55,786 bases of DNA. Origin: Gammaproteobacteria bacterium (GTDB lineage Bacteria > Pseudomonadota > Gammaproteobacteria > Xanthomonadales > SZUA-36). Under the pieces are notes generated by a model. The model saw only the letters and a program-made list of their open reading frames with translations, searched no databases and was not told the origin of the DNA. Of this stretch, positions 7,766-17,888 are shown one piece after another. The stretch lies in contig JAUIBE010000015.1 in the NCBI GenBank assembly GCA_030428105.1, positions 1 to 55,786 on the forward strand, in the 5' to 3' direction. Positions within the stretch are counted from its first letter, which is position 1, and each line of letters begins with the position of its first letter. Both the position numbers and the translations under genes were made by a program.

Positions 7766-9139
7766 TCAAGCGTGGCCTTGCTGCTCAGCACGCTCCGAGA
7801 GCATGCCAGCGGCTTCTTCCTGCAGGATCTGGGTCAGGCGCCGCGCGCGGCTCGAAACCAGGGTGTGCAGGAATACCATCGGGATGGCCACAACCAGGCC
7901 AAGCACCGTGGTGACCAGGGCGGTTGAGATACCACCGGCCATCATCTTCGGATCGCCCGCGCCGTACAGGGTGATTGCCTGGAAGGTCACGATCATACCC
8001 GTCACCGTACCCAGCAGACCCAGCAGCGGGGCAACCACTGAAATGATCTTCAGCAGCGGCAGCATCTTGTTGAACTTCGGCGTTTCCTTGAGGATCGCCT
8101 CGCCAAGACGCAGCTCCAGGCCTTCGACATCCACGTTCGGGTTGTCCAGCGCCACTTTCACAACGCGGCCCAGCGGGTTGTTGCCAGCCTGGTTGAGGTT
8201 CCGTGACTGCTTCTTGACCGCTGCACCGGTGGAGGACAGAACCAGCAGGCGCCAGAGAGCGATGATTACGCCAATCACACCGAGGGCGATAATCACGTAA
8301 CCCACTTCCTTACCCTGGGCAATGCGCTCAGCCAGGCTGGGCGACTGCACCAGCAGGGCCAGAAGCTGGCCGCGGGTGGGGTCAACACCGAACGCCGTCA
8401 GGCCGCTGGATGCGCCCTGGATGTCGCTCGCCAATTCCAGGTAACGACCGGCAGGTTGGCGTTGCAGTTCTACCAGGCGACCGGAGCCGGGAACGAATTC
8501 CAGGAACTTGCCATCGGAAACCGCGTTGAACACGCCGACTCGGGTTACGTTGCGGGTTTCTTCTTCGCCGTTGGCGTTCACCACCGAAGCCGAGAAGGTA
8601 GTTACCTTGCCGGACTCGGTCATTTCACGCTGCAGTTCGAACCAAACGCGCTCGATTTCTTCCAGCGTGGGCATGCGGGTGGTGGAACCCATCTTCTGTG
8701 CGAAGCTGGTCAGCCACTCGGAACGATCCGGGAACTGAACCTGGGTAAGCGAGTTATCGAAGTTACCGCGGGCGTCGCCGGCAGCCTGCTGCAGAACACC
8801 AAACAGTTCTTTCAGGTCACCCAGGCGATCGGCCAGCTCGGCTTCGAGCTCAGCGATGGCTACATCGTTAACTTCAAAGGTGGCTTCCAACTCGGCAGAA
8901 CGCGCTTCTTCGCGGGTCTGCTGTTGGCGCATCTGCGCCAGCATGTTCTGTTGCTGCGCGCGGTTGCGGCGGAATTCTTCCAACCTGGCCGCATTTTCCT
9001 GCGCATCTTTCACCCTGCCCTGCTGGACCTGGCGCAGAAGTTGGTCGGTTGAAACGGCTTCCTGTGCGGCCACTGGCCCACTGAAAGCGATGAGGGCGGC
9101 AATGCCGACCGCCGAAATTGCTTTAACGGTCTTAATCAT
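7766..9139 (-). CDS. ttpC: TtpC-like MotA/TolQ/ExbB protein with periplasmic coiled-coil domain
   Basis: A 457-residue ExbB paralogue. It has a signal peptide (FSGPVAAQ), an N-terminal periplasmic coiled coil (about 25-120, rich in Q, R and E), a middle domain, a membrane segment near 290 and a C-terminal TolQ/ExbB domain (PLLGLLGTVTGMIVTFQAIT). In Vibrio TonB2 systems TtpC is needed for iron-siderophore uptake. The start is set by GGAGGG eight bases before the ATG at 9139. The stop of the DUF3450 gene is one base away, so the two are probably translationally coupled. Confidence 0.9.
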   Translation of the reverse strand: MIKTVKAISAVGIAALIAFSGPVAAQEAVSTDQLLRQVQQGRVKDAQENAARLEEFRRNRAQQQNMLAQMRQQQTREEARSAELEATFEVNDVAIAELEAELADRLGDLKELFGVLQQAAGDARGNFDNSLTQVQFPDRSEWLTSFAQKMGSTTRMPTLEEIERVWFELQREMTESGKVTTFSASVVNANGEEETRNVTRVGVFNAVSDGKFLEFVPGSGRLVELQRQPAGRYLELASDIQGASSGLTAFGVDPTRGQLLALLVQSPSLAERIAQGKEVGYVIIALGVIGVIIALWRLLVLSSTGAAVKKQSRNLNQAGNNPLGRVVKVALDNPNVDVEGLELRLGEAILKETPKFNKMLPLLKIISVVAPLLGLLGTVTGMIVTFQAITLYGAGDPKMMAGGISTALVTTVLGLVVAIPMVFLHTLVSSRARRLTQILQEEAAGMLSERAEQQGHA

Positions 9140-9140
9140 C

Positions 9141-9944
9141 TTATTGCCCTCCTGCGGTCGGAGCGGGGACCGGTACGACAATCAGGTCAGGTGCAACCTG
9201 CTTGCGCGCAACCTTGAGGCCCGCGGCGACCTGGTTCTGGAAACTGGCGGGGGGAAGTTCAACCCAGGCGCGTGCGGCCGGGTCCCATCCACCGGTGTGC
9301 TGACCACCAACGGTCTGGTAGGTCAGGGATACGCGGCCAATGCGCAGGAAGTCCACTTCCCGCTGGTTGCCGTCGATATCCACCGAACCCTTGTAGGCCT
9401 CAATGGTGCGGCCGTATTCATTTTCAATCTGGTAGGCCTCGAGTACCTGGCGGAATTTCTCCGCGGCGGTAACGTCGGAGCGTTCCATCATGTCACGCAG
9501 CTTGCTGATGCGCTCGGTGCGCTCGTCCACCAGGAACGGCGTATCGAGGCGCACGAACTCTTCCAGCGAGTCAATCATGCGTGTCATCAACGGGACAATC
9601 TGGCGCTCGATCAACGAAACGTTCTCGATCGAGGTGCTCAGGGCGTCCATCTCAGCGATCTGGTTGTCCACCTGGCGCTGCAGGAGGCTGTTGTAAACCT
9701 TCAGACCGTCAACAACCTTTGAAACTGACTTGTAGTCGTTAACGATTTCCAGGGTCTGGTCAGCCACGTCATCAATTTGCCGCTGTTCGGCGGCGCCTGC
9801 GTCGGCACGGTCTTCACCGGCCTGTGTGACTGCATCGATGCTGGTCTGTGCAAATGCCACTGCAGGAAGCAGGGCAAGTAGTGAAATGGCTGCGGCGACA
9901 CGGGGCCAACCCTTCAGCCTGGATGGGGTGTATTTCATAAACAT
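9141..9944 (-). CDS. DUF3450 periplasmic protein, first gene of the TonB2-type operon
   Basis: A 267-residue secreted protein with a signal peptide ending AFAQ (about residue 33), then a long helical coiled coil (about 50-120) and a C-terminal beta region (YKGSVDIDGNQREVDFLRIG, SLTYQTVGG). This is the DUF3450 family, which almost always precedes ttpC-exbB2-exbD2-tonB2. Its exact role is not established. The leftward promoter at 9994-10021 stands just ahead of it. A second ATG at 9938 is an alternative start. Confidence 0.88.
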   Translation of the reverse strand: MFMKYTPSRLKGWPRVAAAISLLALLPAVAFAQTSIDAVTQAGEDRADAGAAEQRQIDDVADQTLEIVNDYKSVSKVVDGLKVYNSLLQRQVDNQIAEMDALSTSIENVSLIERQIVPLMTRMIDSLEEFVRLDTPFLVDERTERISKLRDMMERSDVTAAEKFRQVLEAYQIENEYGRTIEAYKGSVDIDGNQREVDFLRIGRVSLTYQTVGGQHTGGWDPAARAWVELPPASFQNQVAAGLKVARKQVAPDLIVVPVPAPTAGGQ

Positions 9945-9993
9945 GCTTTATCCCAGTATGGTGAAAGAATTCAGTAGGGTCAGAGCGCAACAC

Positions 9994-10021
9994 TGTATAA
10001 CTTTGGAAATAAGTCAGTCAA
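9994..10021 (-). promoter_or_regulatory. Sigma70-type promoter for the TonB2-type operon
   Basis: Reading leftwards, TTGACT (10016-10021) is followed by 16 bases and TATACA (9994-9999), close to the TTGACA/TATAAT consensus. Transcription would start near 9987 and give a leader of about 40 bases before the DUF3450 ATG. I looked for a Fur box in the region and saw none. Confidence 0.65.
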
Positions 10022-10220
10022 TCACCAATCTCCGTGAAACATCGTATTTGCGCCAGGAAACCGATTATTTTAGCGCGAGCGGAGAGAAAAGCGATTTCAA
10101 TCCACACTTTAAGACTGTTTTCATGGCACGATTAGGCGAAATCGCACCACGAACTGTGTATGATGCGGCGCCGGAATCGCTTGGATTCCGACCGATACCT
10201 TCTAATAACGAGATAGGTGC

Positions 10221-11750
10221 ATGAGCAGAAATCGCCAGTGGCTCGTCCTGTCCCTTCTCCTGATAACACTGGGATCGCTGATCTTTGCCTACAAGTATGT
10301 GCGCCTCGGTTTTCCGCCGTTGCCCGACATGCAGAGCGAGGCATGGTCCATCCAGGCCAGGGTCCAGCTGGATCCCGAAACGGGTTCGGTGCGCGCCTCT
10401 TTGGTGCTGCCGTCCAGGCCCACCGGCTTCACCGTCAGTGACGAGAACTTCATCTCGCGCGGTTTTGGGCTGACCCTGGAAGAGGACACGTACCGGCGCC
10501 AGGCCAACTGGGCCATTCGCCGCATGCGCGAACCCACCACCCTGTATTACCGCGCCAACGTCATCCGCGACACGCGCGACAAGTCGTTTGCGCCGCGCCC
10601 GGCGTTTCCGGATGTGCCGCAGCTCGAAGAGCCGTTCGCCACCGCATTACAGGACATCATCACCGAGGTTCGCGCCGAATCGGCCGATATCGAAACCTTT
10701 GCCGCCGCCATGATGGCGCGCATGACCGGGCGGGAAGACGATGAGAACACCCGCCTGTTCCTGTCGACGGTGGAATCGCCCATGGACCGTGTGCGGCTGG
10801 TGCAGACCCTGCTGGCCGGGGCGCGCATTCCAACCTTGCAGCTTCACGGCGTAAGCCTGGAGCAGGAACAGGCAGCCGCTCAGATTTCAACGTTGCTGGC
10901 GGTGCACAACGGCGAAGACTGGCTGGTGTTCAACCCGTACAGCGGCGAAGAGCATTTGCCGGACGACTTCTTTATATGGTGGACCGGCGATCGCACCATG
11001 GCGCGGGTAACCGGCGCCGACCTGGGCGAGATCCAGGTTTCCACCCGCAAGCAACTCAAGAGCGCCCTGGACCTGGCGACATTGCGCGCCAACCTGCGCG
11101 ACTCGCGGATGGGCATGATCTCCATCCTGCAGTTGCCGCTGCAAACCCAGGGCGTTTACGAGGTGTTGCTGCTGATTCCCTTCGGCATCCTGCTGATCGT
11201 GGTGCTGCGTAACTTTGTCGGCCTCAGTTCCTTTGGCACCTTTGCGCCGGTGCTGATTGCGCTGGCGTTCCGCGAGACCGAGCTGCTCAAGGGCATCCTG
11301 TTGTTTGTGCTGATTGTTTCGCTGGGCCTGGCCTTCCGCTTTTACCTCGAGCGCCTGCGCCTGTTGCTGGTGCCCAGGCTGGCCGCGGTGGTGACTATTG
11401 TTGTGCTGCTGATGGCCGCGATCAGCATTATCAGCAACGAGATGGGCATGGAGACCGGGCTTTCGGTTTCGCTGTTCCCGATGATCATTATTTCGCTGGT
11501 CATTGAGCGCATGTCGATCGTGTGGGAAGAACGCGGCGCTGGCACCGCGCTTAAAGAAGGTGTTGGCAGCCTGTTCATGGCGGCGCTGGCCTACGTGGTG
11601 ATGGGCATTGACCTGCTCACTTACTGGGTCACCGTGTTCCCTGAAATCAACCTGATCGTGCTGGGCATTATCGTTGCCATGGGCCGCTACACCGGATTCC
11701 GCCTGACCGAACTGTCGCGGTTCTCGAAGATCAGCGACCAGAACGCCTGA
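10221..11750 (+). CDS. Inactive transglutaminase fused to seven transmembrane helices
   Basis: A 509-residue membrane protein. There is an N-terminal membrane anchor (about 8-27), then a periplasmic part (about 30-310) with a transglutaminase-like fold (TLLAGARIPTLQLHGVSL, HNGEDWLVFNPYSGE). The usual Cys-His-Asp catalytic pattern is not visible, so it is probably inactive. About seven C-terminal membrane helices follow (from VYEVLLLIPFGILLIVVL, near 315). The family is nearly always encoded next to a RimK-like ATP-grasp protein, as here (stop and next start 3 bases apart), and often a retropepsin-like zinc protease, which is not in this window. The function is poorly known; a role in adding glutamate to an envelope component or protein is an inference from the partner. 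Confidence 0.85.
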   Translation: MSRNRQWLVLSLLLITLGSLIFAYKYVRLGFPPLPDMQSEAWSIQARVQLDPETGSVRASLVLPSRPTGFTVSDENFISRGFGLTLEEDTYRRQANWAIRRMREPTTLYYRANVIRDTRDKSFAPRPAFPDVPQLEEPFATALQDIITEVRAESADIETFAAAMMARMTGREDDENTRLFLSTVESPMDRVRLVQTLLAGARIPTLQLHGVSLEQEQAAAQISTLLAVHNGEDWLVFNPYSGEEHLPDDFFIWWTGDRTMARVTGADLGEIQVSTRKQLKSALDLATLRANLRDSRMGMISILQLPLQTQGVYEVLLLIPFGILLIVVLRNFVGLSSFGTFAPVLIALAFRETELLKGILLFVLIVSLGLAFRFYLERLRLLLVPRLAAVVTIVVLLMAAISIISNEMGMETGLSVSLFPMIIISLVIERMSIVWEERGAGTALKEGVGSLFMAALAYVVMGIDLLTYWVTVFPEINLIVLGIIVAMGRYTGFRLTELSRFSKISDQNA

Positions 11751-11753
11751 TTG

Positions 11754-12719
11754 ATGCTGCGCAACTACCGCACACTGAAAAAGGCGGGCGTGCTGGGGCT
11801 CAACGCGCGCAACGGCAATTACATCCTGCAGTACAACAAGCGGCGCTTTTACCCGCTGGTGGACGACAAGGTGTTGTGCAAGCGCTGCCTGCAAGAGCGC
11901 AACCTGGCGGTACCCGACCTGATTGGCGTGATTCGTTCGATGCGCGGCGCTTCGCACATGGAAGATGTGCTGGGCGACCAGCGTGAGTTCGTGATCAAGC
12001 CGGCGCACGGCAGCGGCGGCGATGGCATCCAGGTGATCACCGACCGCAAGGCCGACTACTTCGTCGATTCCGACGGCAAGCTGGTGGAGTTTGCCGACCT
12101 CAAGCACCACGTCACCAATGTGATTGGCGGCATGTATTCACTGGGCGGCCAGCCCGACGTGGCGATGATCGAAACCCTGGTGCACTTCGACCAGGCCTTC
12201 AGCGCACTCACCTACCACGGCGTACCCGACATTCGCGTCATTGTTTACATGGGTTACCCGGTGATGGCGATGACCCGCCTTCCTACCCGCCGCTCGCACG
12301 GCAAGGCCAACCTGCACCAGGGCGCCATCGGCGTGGGCATTGACCTGGCCAGCGGCCTGACCGTCGGCGGCGTTTCCGGCAATGCGCCGGTAAGCGTGCA
12401 CCCCGATACCGGCGAGAACATCCAGGGCTTTCGCATTCCCCACTGGGAGCGCATCCTGCTGATGGCCTCGCAATGCTACGAGGCGGTCAGCCTGGGCTAC
12501 CTGGGCGTGGACATCGTGTTGGACCGCGACCTCGGTCCGCTGATCCTGGAGCTCAACGCCCGCCCCGGCCTCAACATCCAGATCGCCAACCGCCAGGGGC
12601 TGAAGTGCCGCCTGAAGCAGATTGACCAACTGGAAAACAAGGAAGCCGACGCGGAAACGCGTATCGCCTGGTCGTGCAGGGCATTTGGCACCCTGGGTGA
12701 AGAACCTGTCGCGAGCTAG
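11754..12719 (+). CDS. Alpha-L-glutamate ligase-like ATP-grasp protein (RimK-related)
   Basis: A 321-residue ATP-grasp enzyme. It shows the nucleotide-binding strand REFVIKPAHGSGGDGIQVI (about 80-98) and metal-binding C-terminal residues in GVDIVLDRDLGPLILELNARPGLNIQIAN. This is the RimK-related ligase family found beside 7TM inactive transglutaminases. Chemistry by family is ATP-dependent amide bond formation, probably adding glutamate; the acceptor is unknown. The frame also opens at a TTG (11751) right after the upstream stop, but the ATG at 11754 is preferred. It lies directly downstream of the 7TM gene and ends just before a CsrA-motif repeat element. Confidence 0.88.
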   Translation: MLRNYRTLKKAGVLGLNARNGNYILQYNKRRFYPLVDDKVLCKRCLQERNLAVPDLIGVIRSMRGASHMEDVLGDQREFVIKPAHGSGGDGIQVITDRKADYFVDSDGKLVEFADLKHHVTNVIGGMYSLGGQPDVAMIETLVHFDQAFSALTYHGVPDIRVIVYMGYPVMAMTRLPTRRSHGKANLHQGAIGVGIDLASGLTVGGVSGNAPVSVHPDTGENIQGFRIPHWERILLMASQCYEAVSLGYLGVDIVLDRDLGPLILELNARPGLNIQIANRQGLKCRLKQIDQLENKEADAETRIAWSCRAFGTLGEEPVAS

Positions 12720-12746
12720 GCGCTAAGAGATTGCACAGAGCCTCAG

Positions 12747-12920
12747 GCCGCGGACATGGGGTGCTACTTCCGCGACCTTAAATTACAGGACGTAATTTAA
12801 GAGCTACAGGGATGTATAGCGAAGGCTTCATTTGCAGGTACGGCTTTCGGGGTTTGGAAAGAAGTGCCTGCAAATGGCCGTCCCGCGTGCGTGTCGCGGG
12901 AGTAGCACCCCTGCCGCGGC
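12747..12920 (+). repeat. Multi-hairpin GGA-loop element, copy 1 (with optional P4)
   Basis: Outer arms 12747-12776 and 12893-12920 pair almost fully (GCCGCGG...CGCGAC with GTCGCG...CCGCGGC). P2 is CTTAAATTAC-AGGAC-GTAATTTAAG (12777-12801). P3 is TAC-AGGGAT-GTA inside AGCTACAGGGATGTA (12802-12816), which as RNA holds UACAGGGAUGU. P4 is CATTTGCAGG (12829-12838) with CCTGCAAATG (12867-12876). No T-run follows the right arm, so it is not an ordinary terminator. It fills the space between the convergent ATP-grasp gene and the small membrane protein gene. Confidence 0.8.
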
Positions 12921-12937
12921 ACACTGGCACATCAAAC

Positions 12938-13480
12938 TCAAGTAGCGTGCGCCTCGCGCAATTCGTGAAAATGCGCATGCGCCTCGCGAAACTGGTCGAG
13001 CGCCCGGTCGATGTACGCATTCACCTCATCCACGTAGCCATCGGTTGATGCTGACCACACCCGGTTGATATAGCGTTCGCCGGCGGCGAAATTGCTCATC
13101 ACATCAGCATAGTTCTGCATGCCGAATACGTGGATCATGCTCTCGCGCGCCTCGGCGAAGTTGGTGAGGTCGTCGCGAAACAGCTTGTCAATTTCAAAGC
13201 GCGCCTCGTAGGTGGGCAGATCGGCCTTGCGACCATGGAGGCGCTCCAGGTTGGCCAGGATGTTGTCCAGGCTGCTACCCAGCGTGCCGATATTGCCGCT
13301 CAGCATGTGCTCGGCACGCGATTCGCCGTGCTCGGCCTTGCGGAACAGCCACAAACCAACGACGCCCACCACGAGCACCGGAACCAGGTAGGCCCAGTTG
13401 ACAGTGCGCGGGTCGAGCACGCTGAGAAACGCACCGGCCAGGAAGGCGCCAAAAATCAGTAACAGTGAAAGTAGTTTCAT
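12938..13480 (-). CDS. Small membrane protein of unknown function, partner of the OPT transporter
   Basis: A 180-residue protein with two hydrophobic N-terminal segments (about 2-22 and 29-46). A soluble helical domain follows with many charged residues and long amphipathic stretches (LDNILANLERLHGRKADLP, YIDRALDQFREAHAHFHELREAHAT, His-rich at the end). I do not recognise a family. It starts 16 bases after the OPT gene stop on the same strand, so the two are probably cotranscribed and it may be an accessory subunit or regulator of the transporter. Confidence 0.75.
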   Translation of the reverse strand: MKLLSLLLIFGAFLAGAFLSVLDPRTVNWAYLVPVLVVGVVGLWLFRKAEHGESRAEHMLSGNIGTLGSSLDNILANLERLHGRKADLPTYEARFEIDKLFRDDLTNFAEARESMIHVFGMQNYADVMSNFAAGERYINRVWSASTDGYVDEVNAYIDRALDQFREAHAHFHELREAHAT

Positions 13481-13496
13481 AAGGCTGCTCCTGGGC

Positions 13497-15224
<1,728 letters not shown>

Positions 15225-15338
15225 GAGTGAGCCTTGTGTTCCTGGCGGATAATCATACTCAAAACGGCTGAGGGGTGTGCACCATGTGACTGTCCTGTCG
15301 GAGTTTCAATTCCCGGTCATTGCGTAAAGCCTCCCCCC

Positions 15339-15380
15339 GTCATCCCGGAAGGCCGAGTAGGCCTATCCGGGACCCACCGG
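15339..15380 (-). repeat. REP-like palindrome (TACTC loop), minus orientation
   Basis: Reverse-strand copy of the palindrome described at 4433: CCGGTGGGTCCCGGATAGGC, then CTACTC and GGCCTTCCGGGATGAC. It is the first element in the gene-free stretch 15225-16010, which holds only repeats. Confidence 0.75.
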
Positions 15381-15423
15381 TGGAACAGAAGCTTTTCCTG
15401 AGTGGCTCAAGAGTAGCCCCCCC

Positions 15424-15718
15424 AACCAGGGGTTTCACCCGCGTGTCTGCTTGAATGGCCTCAAGGCTTGGCCGAAGTTTCACTTCTGACTCGCCTTGGC
15501 CTACCCGCCCAGCTCGTTGCGTTTTGTGGGCGCGGCCATACAGTGCCCGCGATGGCCATTTTCTGGCGCTTCTTTCAAAGAGCCGAAAGCCGCACCAGAA
15601 AATGAAGCCGCGCTTCCTTGCACTGGATGGCCTAACCGGGCGTCCCTGCCCGGTTGCCCAGTCTCTACACTCCCTGAGCGGCATCCAAGCTTAAGGCCAC
15701 GGGGTAAAACCCCTGGTT
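15424..15718 (-). repeat. Multi-hairpin GGA-loop element, copy 9 (large composite, minus orientation)
   Basis: On the minus strand, outer arms AACCAGGGGTTTTACCCCGT (15718 side) and ACGCGGGTGAAACCCCTGGTT-type sequence (15424 side) pair. A second nested pair is GGCCTTAAGCTTGG with CCAAGCCTTGAGGCC. P2 is AACCGGGC-AGGGAC-GCCCGGTT (15634-15655). P3 is GTGC-AAGGAA-GCGC. P4 is CATTTTCTGG with CCAGAAAATG (15557-15604), with the CTTTCGG...GAAAG interior seen in copies 1 and 5. The stems share almost no sequence with other copies, but both ANGGA loops and the order of hairpins are kept. Confidence 0.65.
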
Positions 15719-15748
15719 GTGTCGGCCTGGGAGGCGCATGCGTTTCAA

Positions 15749-15855
15749 GCCGCGGGATGGGGTGCTTCTTTCGCGACCTTAAATCACAGGGACGTGATTT
15801 AAGAGCTACATGGACGTACTTGCGCGTGTCGTGGAGGGAGCACCCCTCCCGCGGC
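15749..15855 (+). repeat. Multi-hairpin GGA-loop element, copy 2
   Basis: Outer arms 15749-15777 and 15828-15855 pair; all four substitutions between them leave G-U on the plus strand. P2 is CTTAAATCAC-AGGGAC-GTGATTTAAG (15778-15803), a compensatory T-A to C-G change relative to copy 1. P3 is TAC-ATGGAC-GTA. There is no P4. It is preceded by GGCGCATGCGTTTCAAGCC, similar to the flank of copy 3. Confidence 0.8.
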
Positions 15856-15890
15856 CACACCTTTGCCATCCATGCAACACTTCTGCTCAG

Positions 15891-16005
15891 CCGGTGGGTC
15901 CCGGATAGGCCTACTCGGCCTTCCGGGATGACGGAGAATCGAGCTTCCGGGATGACGGAGAATCGAGCTTCCGGGATGACGGGGGTCGAAATTTCGGGAT
16001 GACGG
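15891..16005 (+). repeat. REP-like palindrome followed by 24-bp tandem repeat
   Basis: A complete TACTC-loop palindrome (15891-15932) is followed by tandem copies of a 24-base unit that begins GAGAATCGAGCTTCCGGGAT. Two nearly exact units are seen, then a decayed third. The unit reproduces the right edge of the palindrome, so it looks like local slippage or repeated capture of the palindrome edge. It ends five bases before the stop of the SLC13 gene. Confidence 0.7.
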
Positions 16006-16010
16006 AGAGG

Positions 16011-17843
16011 TCAGACGCCGTAGGCGAAAACGAGGACGGTGGTGAGCAGGATCCACAGCAGCACGGCCAGGGGTAGCCCCACGCGGACAAAGTCGCCGAA
16101 TTTGTAACCACCGGCGTTCATGATCAGCAGGTTGGTCTGGTAGGCCATTGGCGTGGCGAAGCTGAGGTTGGCGCCAAACAGTACAGCCAGTACGAAGGGT
16201 TCCAGCGGCAGGCCAAGGCGTTGAGCGATACCGATGGCGATGGGTGTGCCGATCACTGCCGCGGCGTTGTTGGAAACGATGTTGGTAAGGATGCCCATCA
16301 TCAGCATCAGGCCGGCCAGCACCATGGAGGGCGGGGCGCCGAAGGTGATGGAAACAAAGGCGCGGGCAATGATATCGGCGCCGCCGGTTTTGAGCAGCGC
16401 GGCGCCCATGGCCAGCGAGGCCACAATAATAAGTATCACCTTGGCGCTAAGCGCGTTCATCGCCTCGCGCCAGGTGAGGCAGCCGGTGATGATCAGGGTG
16501 AGGCAGCCGAGCAGGGCGCTGATTTCGATGGACATGACATTGGCTGCAGCCAGGCCGACCACGGTGATCAGGATCAACAGTGCCAGCGGCGCCTTGCGCG
16601 TACTGGGCAACTTCACGCCGCCATCAAGAATCAGGAACTCTGCAGTGTGCTTGAGCTGGTCGAGGTTTTCCTGGGTGGACTGCACCAGCAGCACGTCGCC
16701 TGAGCGCAGCTCGATTTCATCCAGCCCCGGCGATTTGCGGTCCTGGGTTGACTCGTAGCGGTTCAATGCCAGCAGCCGCAGGCCGTAACGCGAACGCAGG
16801 CGGGCATCGCCAATGCGGGTGCCGACCAGGCTGGAGGCCGGGGTAATGGCCACTTCGGCCACCTGCTGGCCTTCGTCGCTCAGCGGGTGGGTGGCGTCCA
16901 CCATGTGGTCGCCCGAGAACAGCGCACCGCCCAGCATGCGGGCGAACTCGCGCAGGCGGGCCTGGGTGTCAGAGGTGGTAAGGCGGTCGCCCGCGCGCAG
17001 CACCACGTCGGGCAGCGGGTTGATGAACACGCCCGCGCCGCGCTGGATGGTTTCAATCTTCAGGTTTTCGCCCACCCGCTCCAGCGCTTCGGACAGGGTT
17101 CCATCCACGACCGGGCTGTTGTCGTCCAGACGGATCTGGGCGGTGTAAACCCGCGACACCGCTCCGCTCATCGGCGGCTGGCGTTCGGGAATCAGCCTGG
17201 GCGCAACCAGCCACAGGTACAGGGTGGCAAAGCCGCCGGCCACGAGCACCGGGATGGCAAAGTCGAACATGTTGAACGCGTCCATGCCCATATCGGCGGC
17301 CACGTTCACCACCAGCAGGTTGGTGGAGGTGCCGATGGTGGTGGCCATGCCGCCCATGATGCTGGCGAAGCCCATCGGAATAAGAAACCCGGATGCCGAG
17401 GCTCCGGTGCGCACCGCCACACCGATCAGGATGGGCAACATCAGCACCACGATGGGCGTGTTGTTGATAAAGGCGCTCAGCGTGGCGGTGATGAGAATGG
17501 TGAACAGCAGGGATATCGCCGGCCCGCGCCGCCACATGCGCGCCAGGAAGCGGCCCACCGGTTCCAGCGCGCCGGTTCGGATCAGTCCTTCGCCCACGAT
17601 CATCAGCGCGCACACCGCCACCAGGGCCTTGTGGCCGAAGCCCAGCAGGAACTCGCTGGGGTCGAGTGGCTGGCCGTTGGGCTGGGTGTAGGGAAATAGC
17701 TGGAAACCCGCCGCCAGCATCGCCAACACCACCAGGCTGGTGGTCTCCAGCGGGATGTTGTCGCGGGTGAACAGCACCAGCGCGATGACAATCAGGATCA
17801 TCACCGCCAGTGCGTGCGGGTTGGTCACAAAAATTTCAGGCAT
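16011..17843 (-). CDS. SLC13-family permease with two TrkA_C domains (paralogue A)
   Basis: A 610-residue inner-membrane transporter of the divalent anion:sodium symporter (SLC13/CitMHS) type. Membrane segments flank a central cytosolic region (about 205-395) with two RCK_C/TrkA_C-like domains (QRGAGVFINPLPDVVLRAGDRL and LRSRYGLRLLALNR...ELRSGDVLLVQS). Signature stretches are TATLSAFINNTPIVVLMLPI, TTIGTSTNLLV and GILTNIVSNNAAAVIGTPIA. The substrate may be sulfate, a dicarboxylate or another anion; the TrkA_C domains suggest ligand gating. It is a tandem duplicate of the next gene (17889-19724), 45 bases apart. Confidence 0.88.
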   Translation of the reverse strand: MPEIFVTNPHALAVMILIVIALVLFTRDNIPLETTSLVVLAMLAAGFQLFPYTQPNGQPLDPSEFLLGFGHKALVAVCALMIVGEGLIRTGALEPVGRFLARMWRRGPAISLLFTILITATLSAFINNTPIVVLMLPILIGVAVRTGASASGFLIPMGFASIMGGMATTIGTSTNLLVVNVAADMGMDAFNMFDFAIPVLVAGGFATLYLWLVAPRLIPERQPPMSGAVSRVYTAQIRLDDNSPVVDGTLSEALERVGENLKIETIQRGAGVFINPLPDVVLRAGDRLTTSDTQARLREFARMLGGALFSGDHMVDATHPLSDEGQQVAEVAITPASSLVGTRIGDARLRSRYGLRLLALNRYESTQDRKSPGLDEIELRSGDVLLVQSTQENLDQLKHTAEFLILDGGVKLPSTRKAPLALLILITVVGLAAANVMSIEISALLGCLTLIITGCLTWREAMNALSAKVILIIVASLAMGAALLKTGGADIIARAFVSITFGAPPSMVLAGLMLMMGILTNIVSNNAAAVIGTPIAIGIAQRLGLPLEPFVLAVLFGANLSFATPMAYQTNLLIMNAGGYKFGDFVRVGLPLAVLLWILLTTVLVFAYGV

Positions 17844-17888
17844 GGGTAATTTCGGGCATGGGCAATATTAGGTGCGGATTGGCGTGCG

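Noticed and set aside
9945-10220. Fur box or second promoter (TATGAT at 10159-10164) for the 7TM gene
   Set aside because: No 19-bp Fur-like palindrome is visible. The TATGAT has no acceptable -35 at 16-18 bases, so I do not list it.
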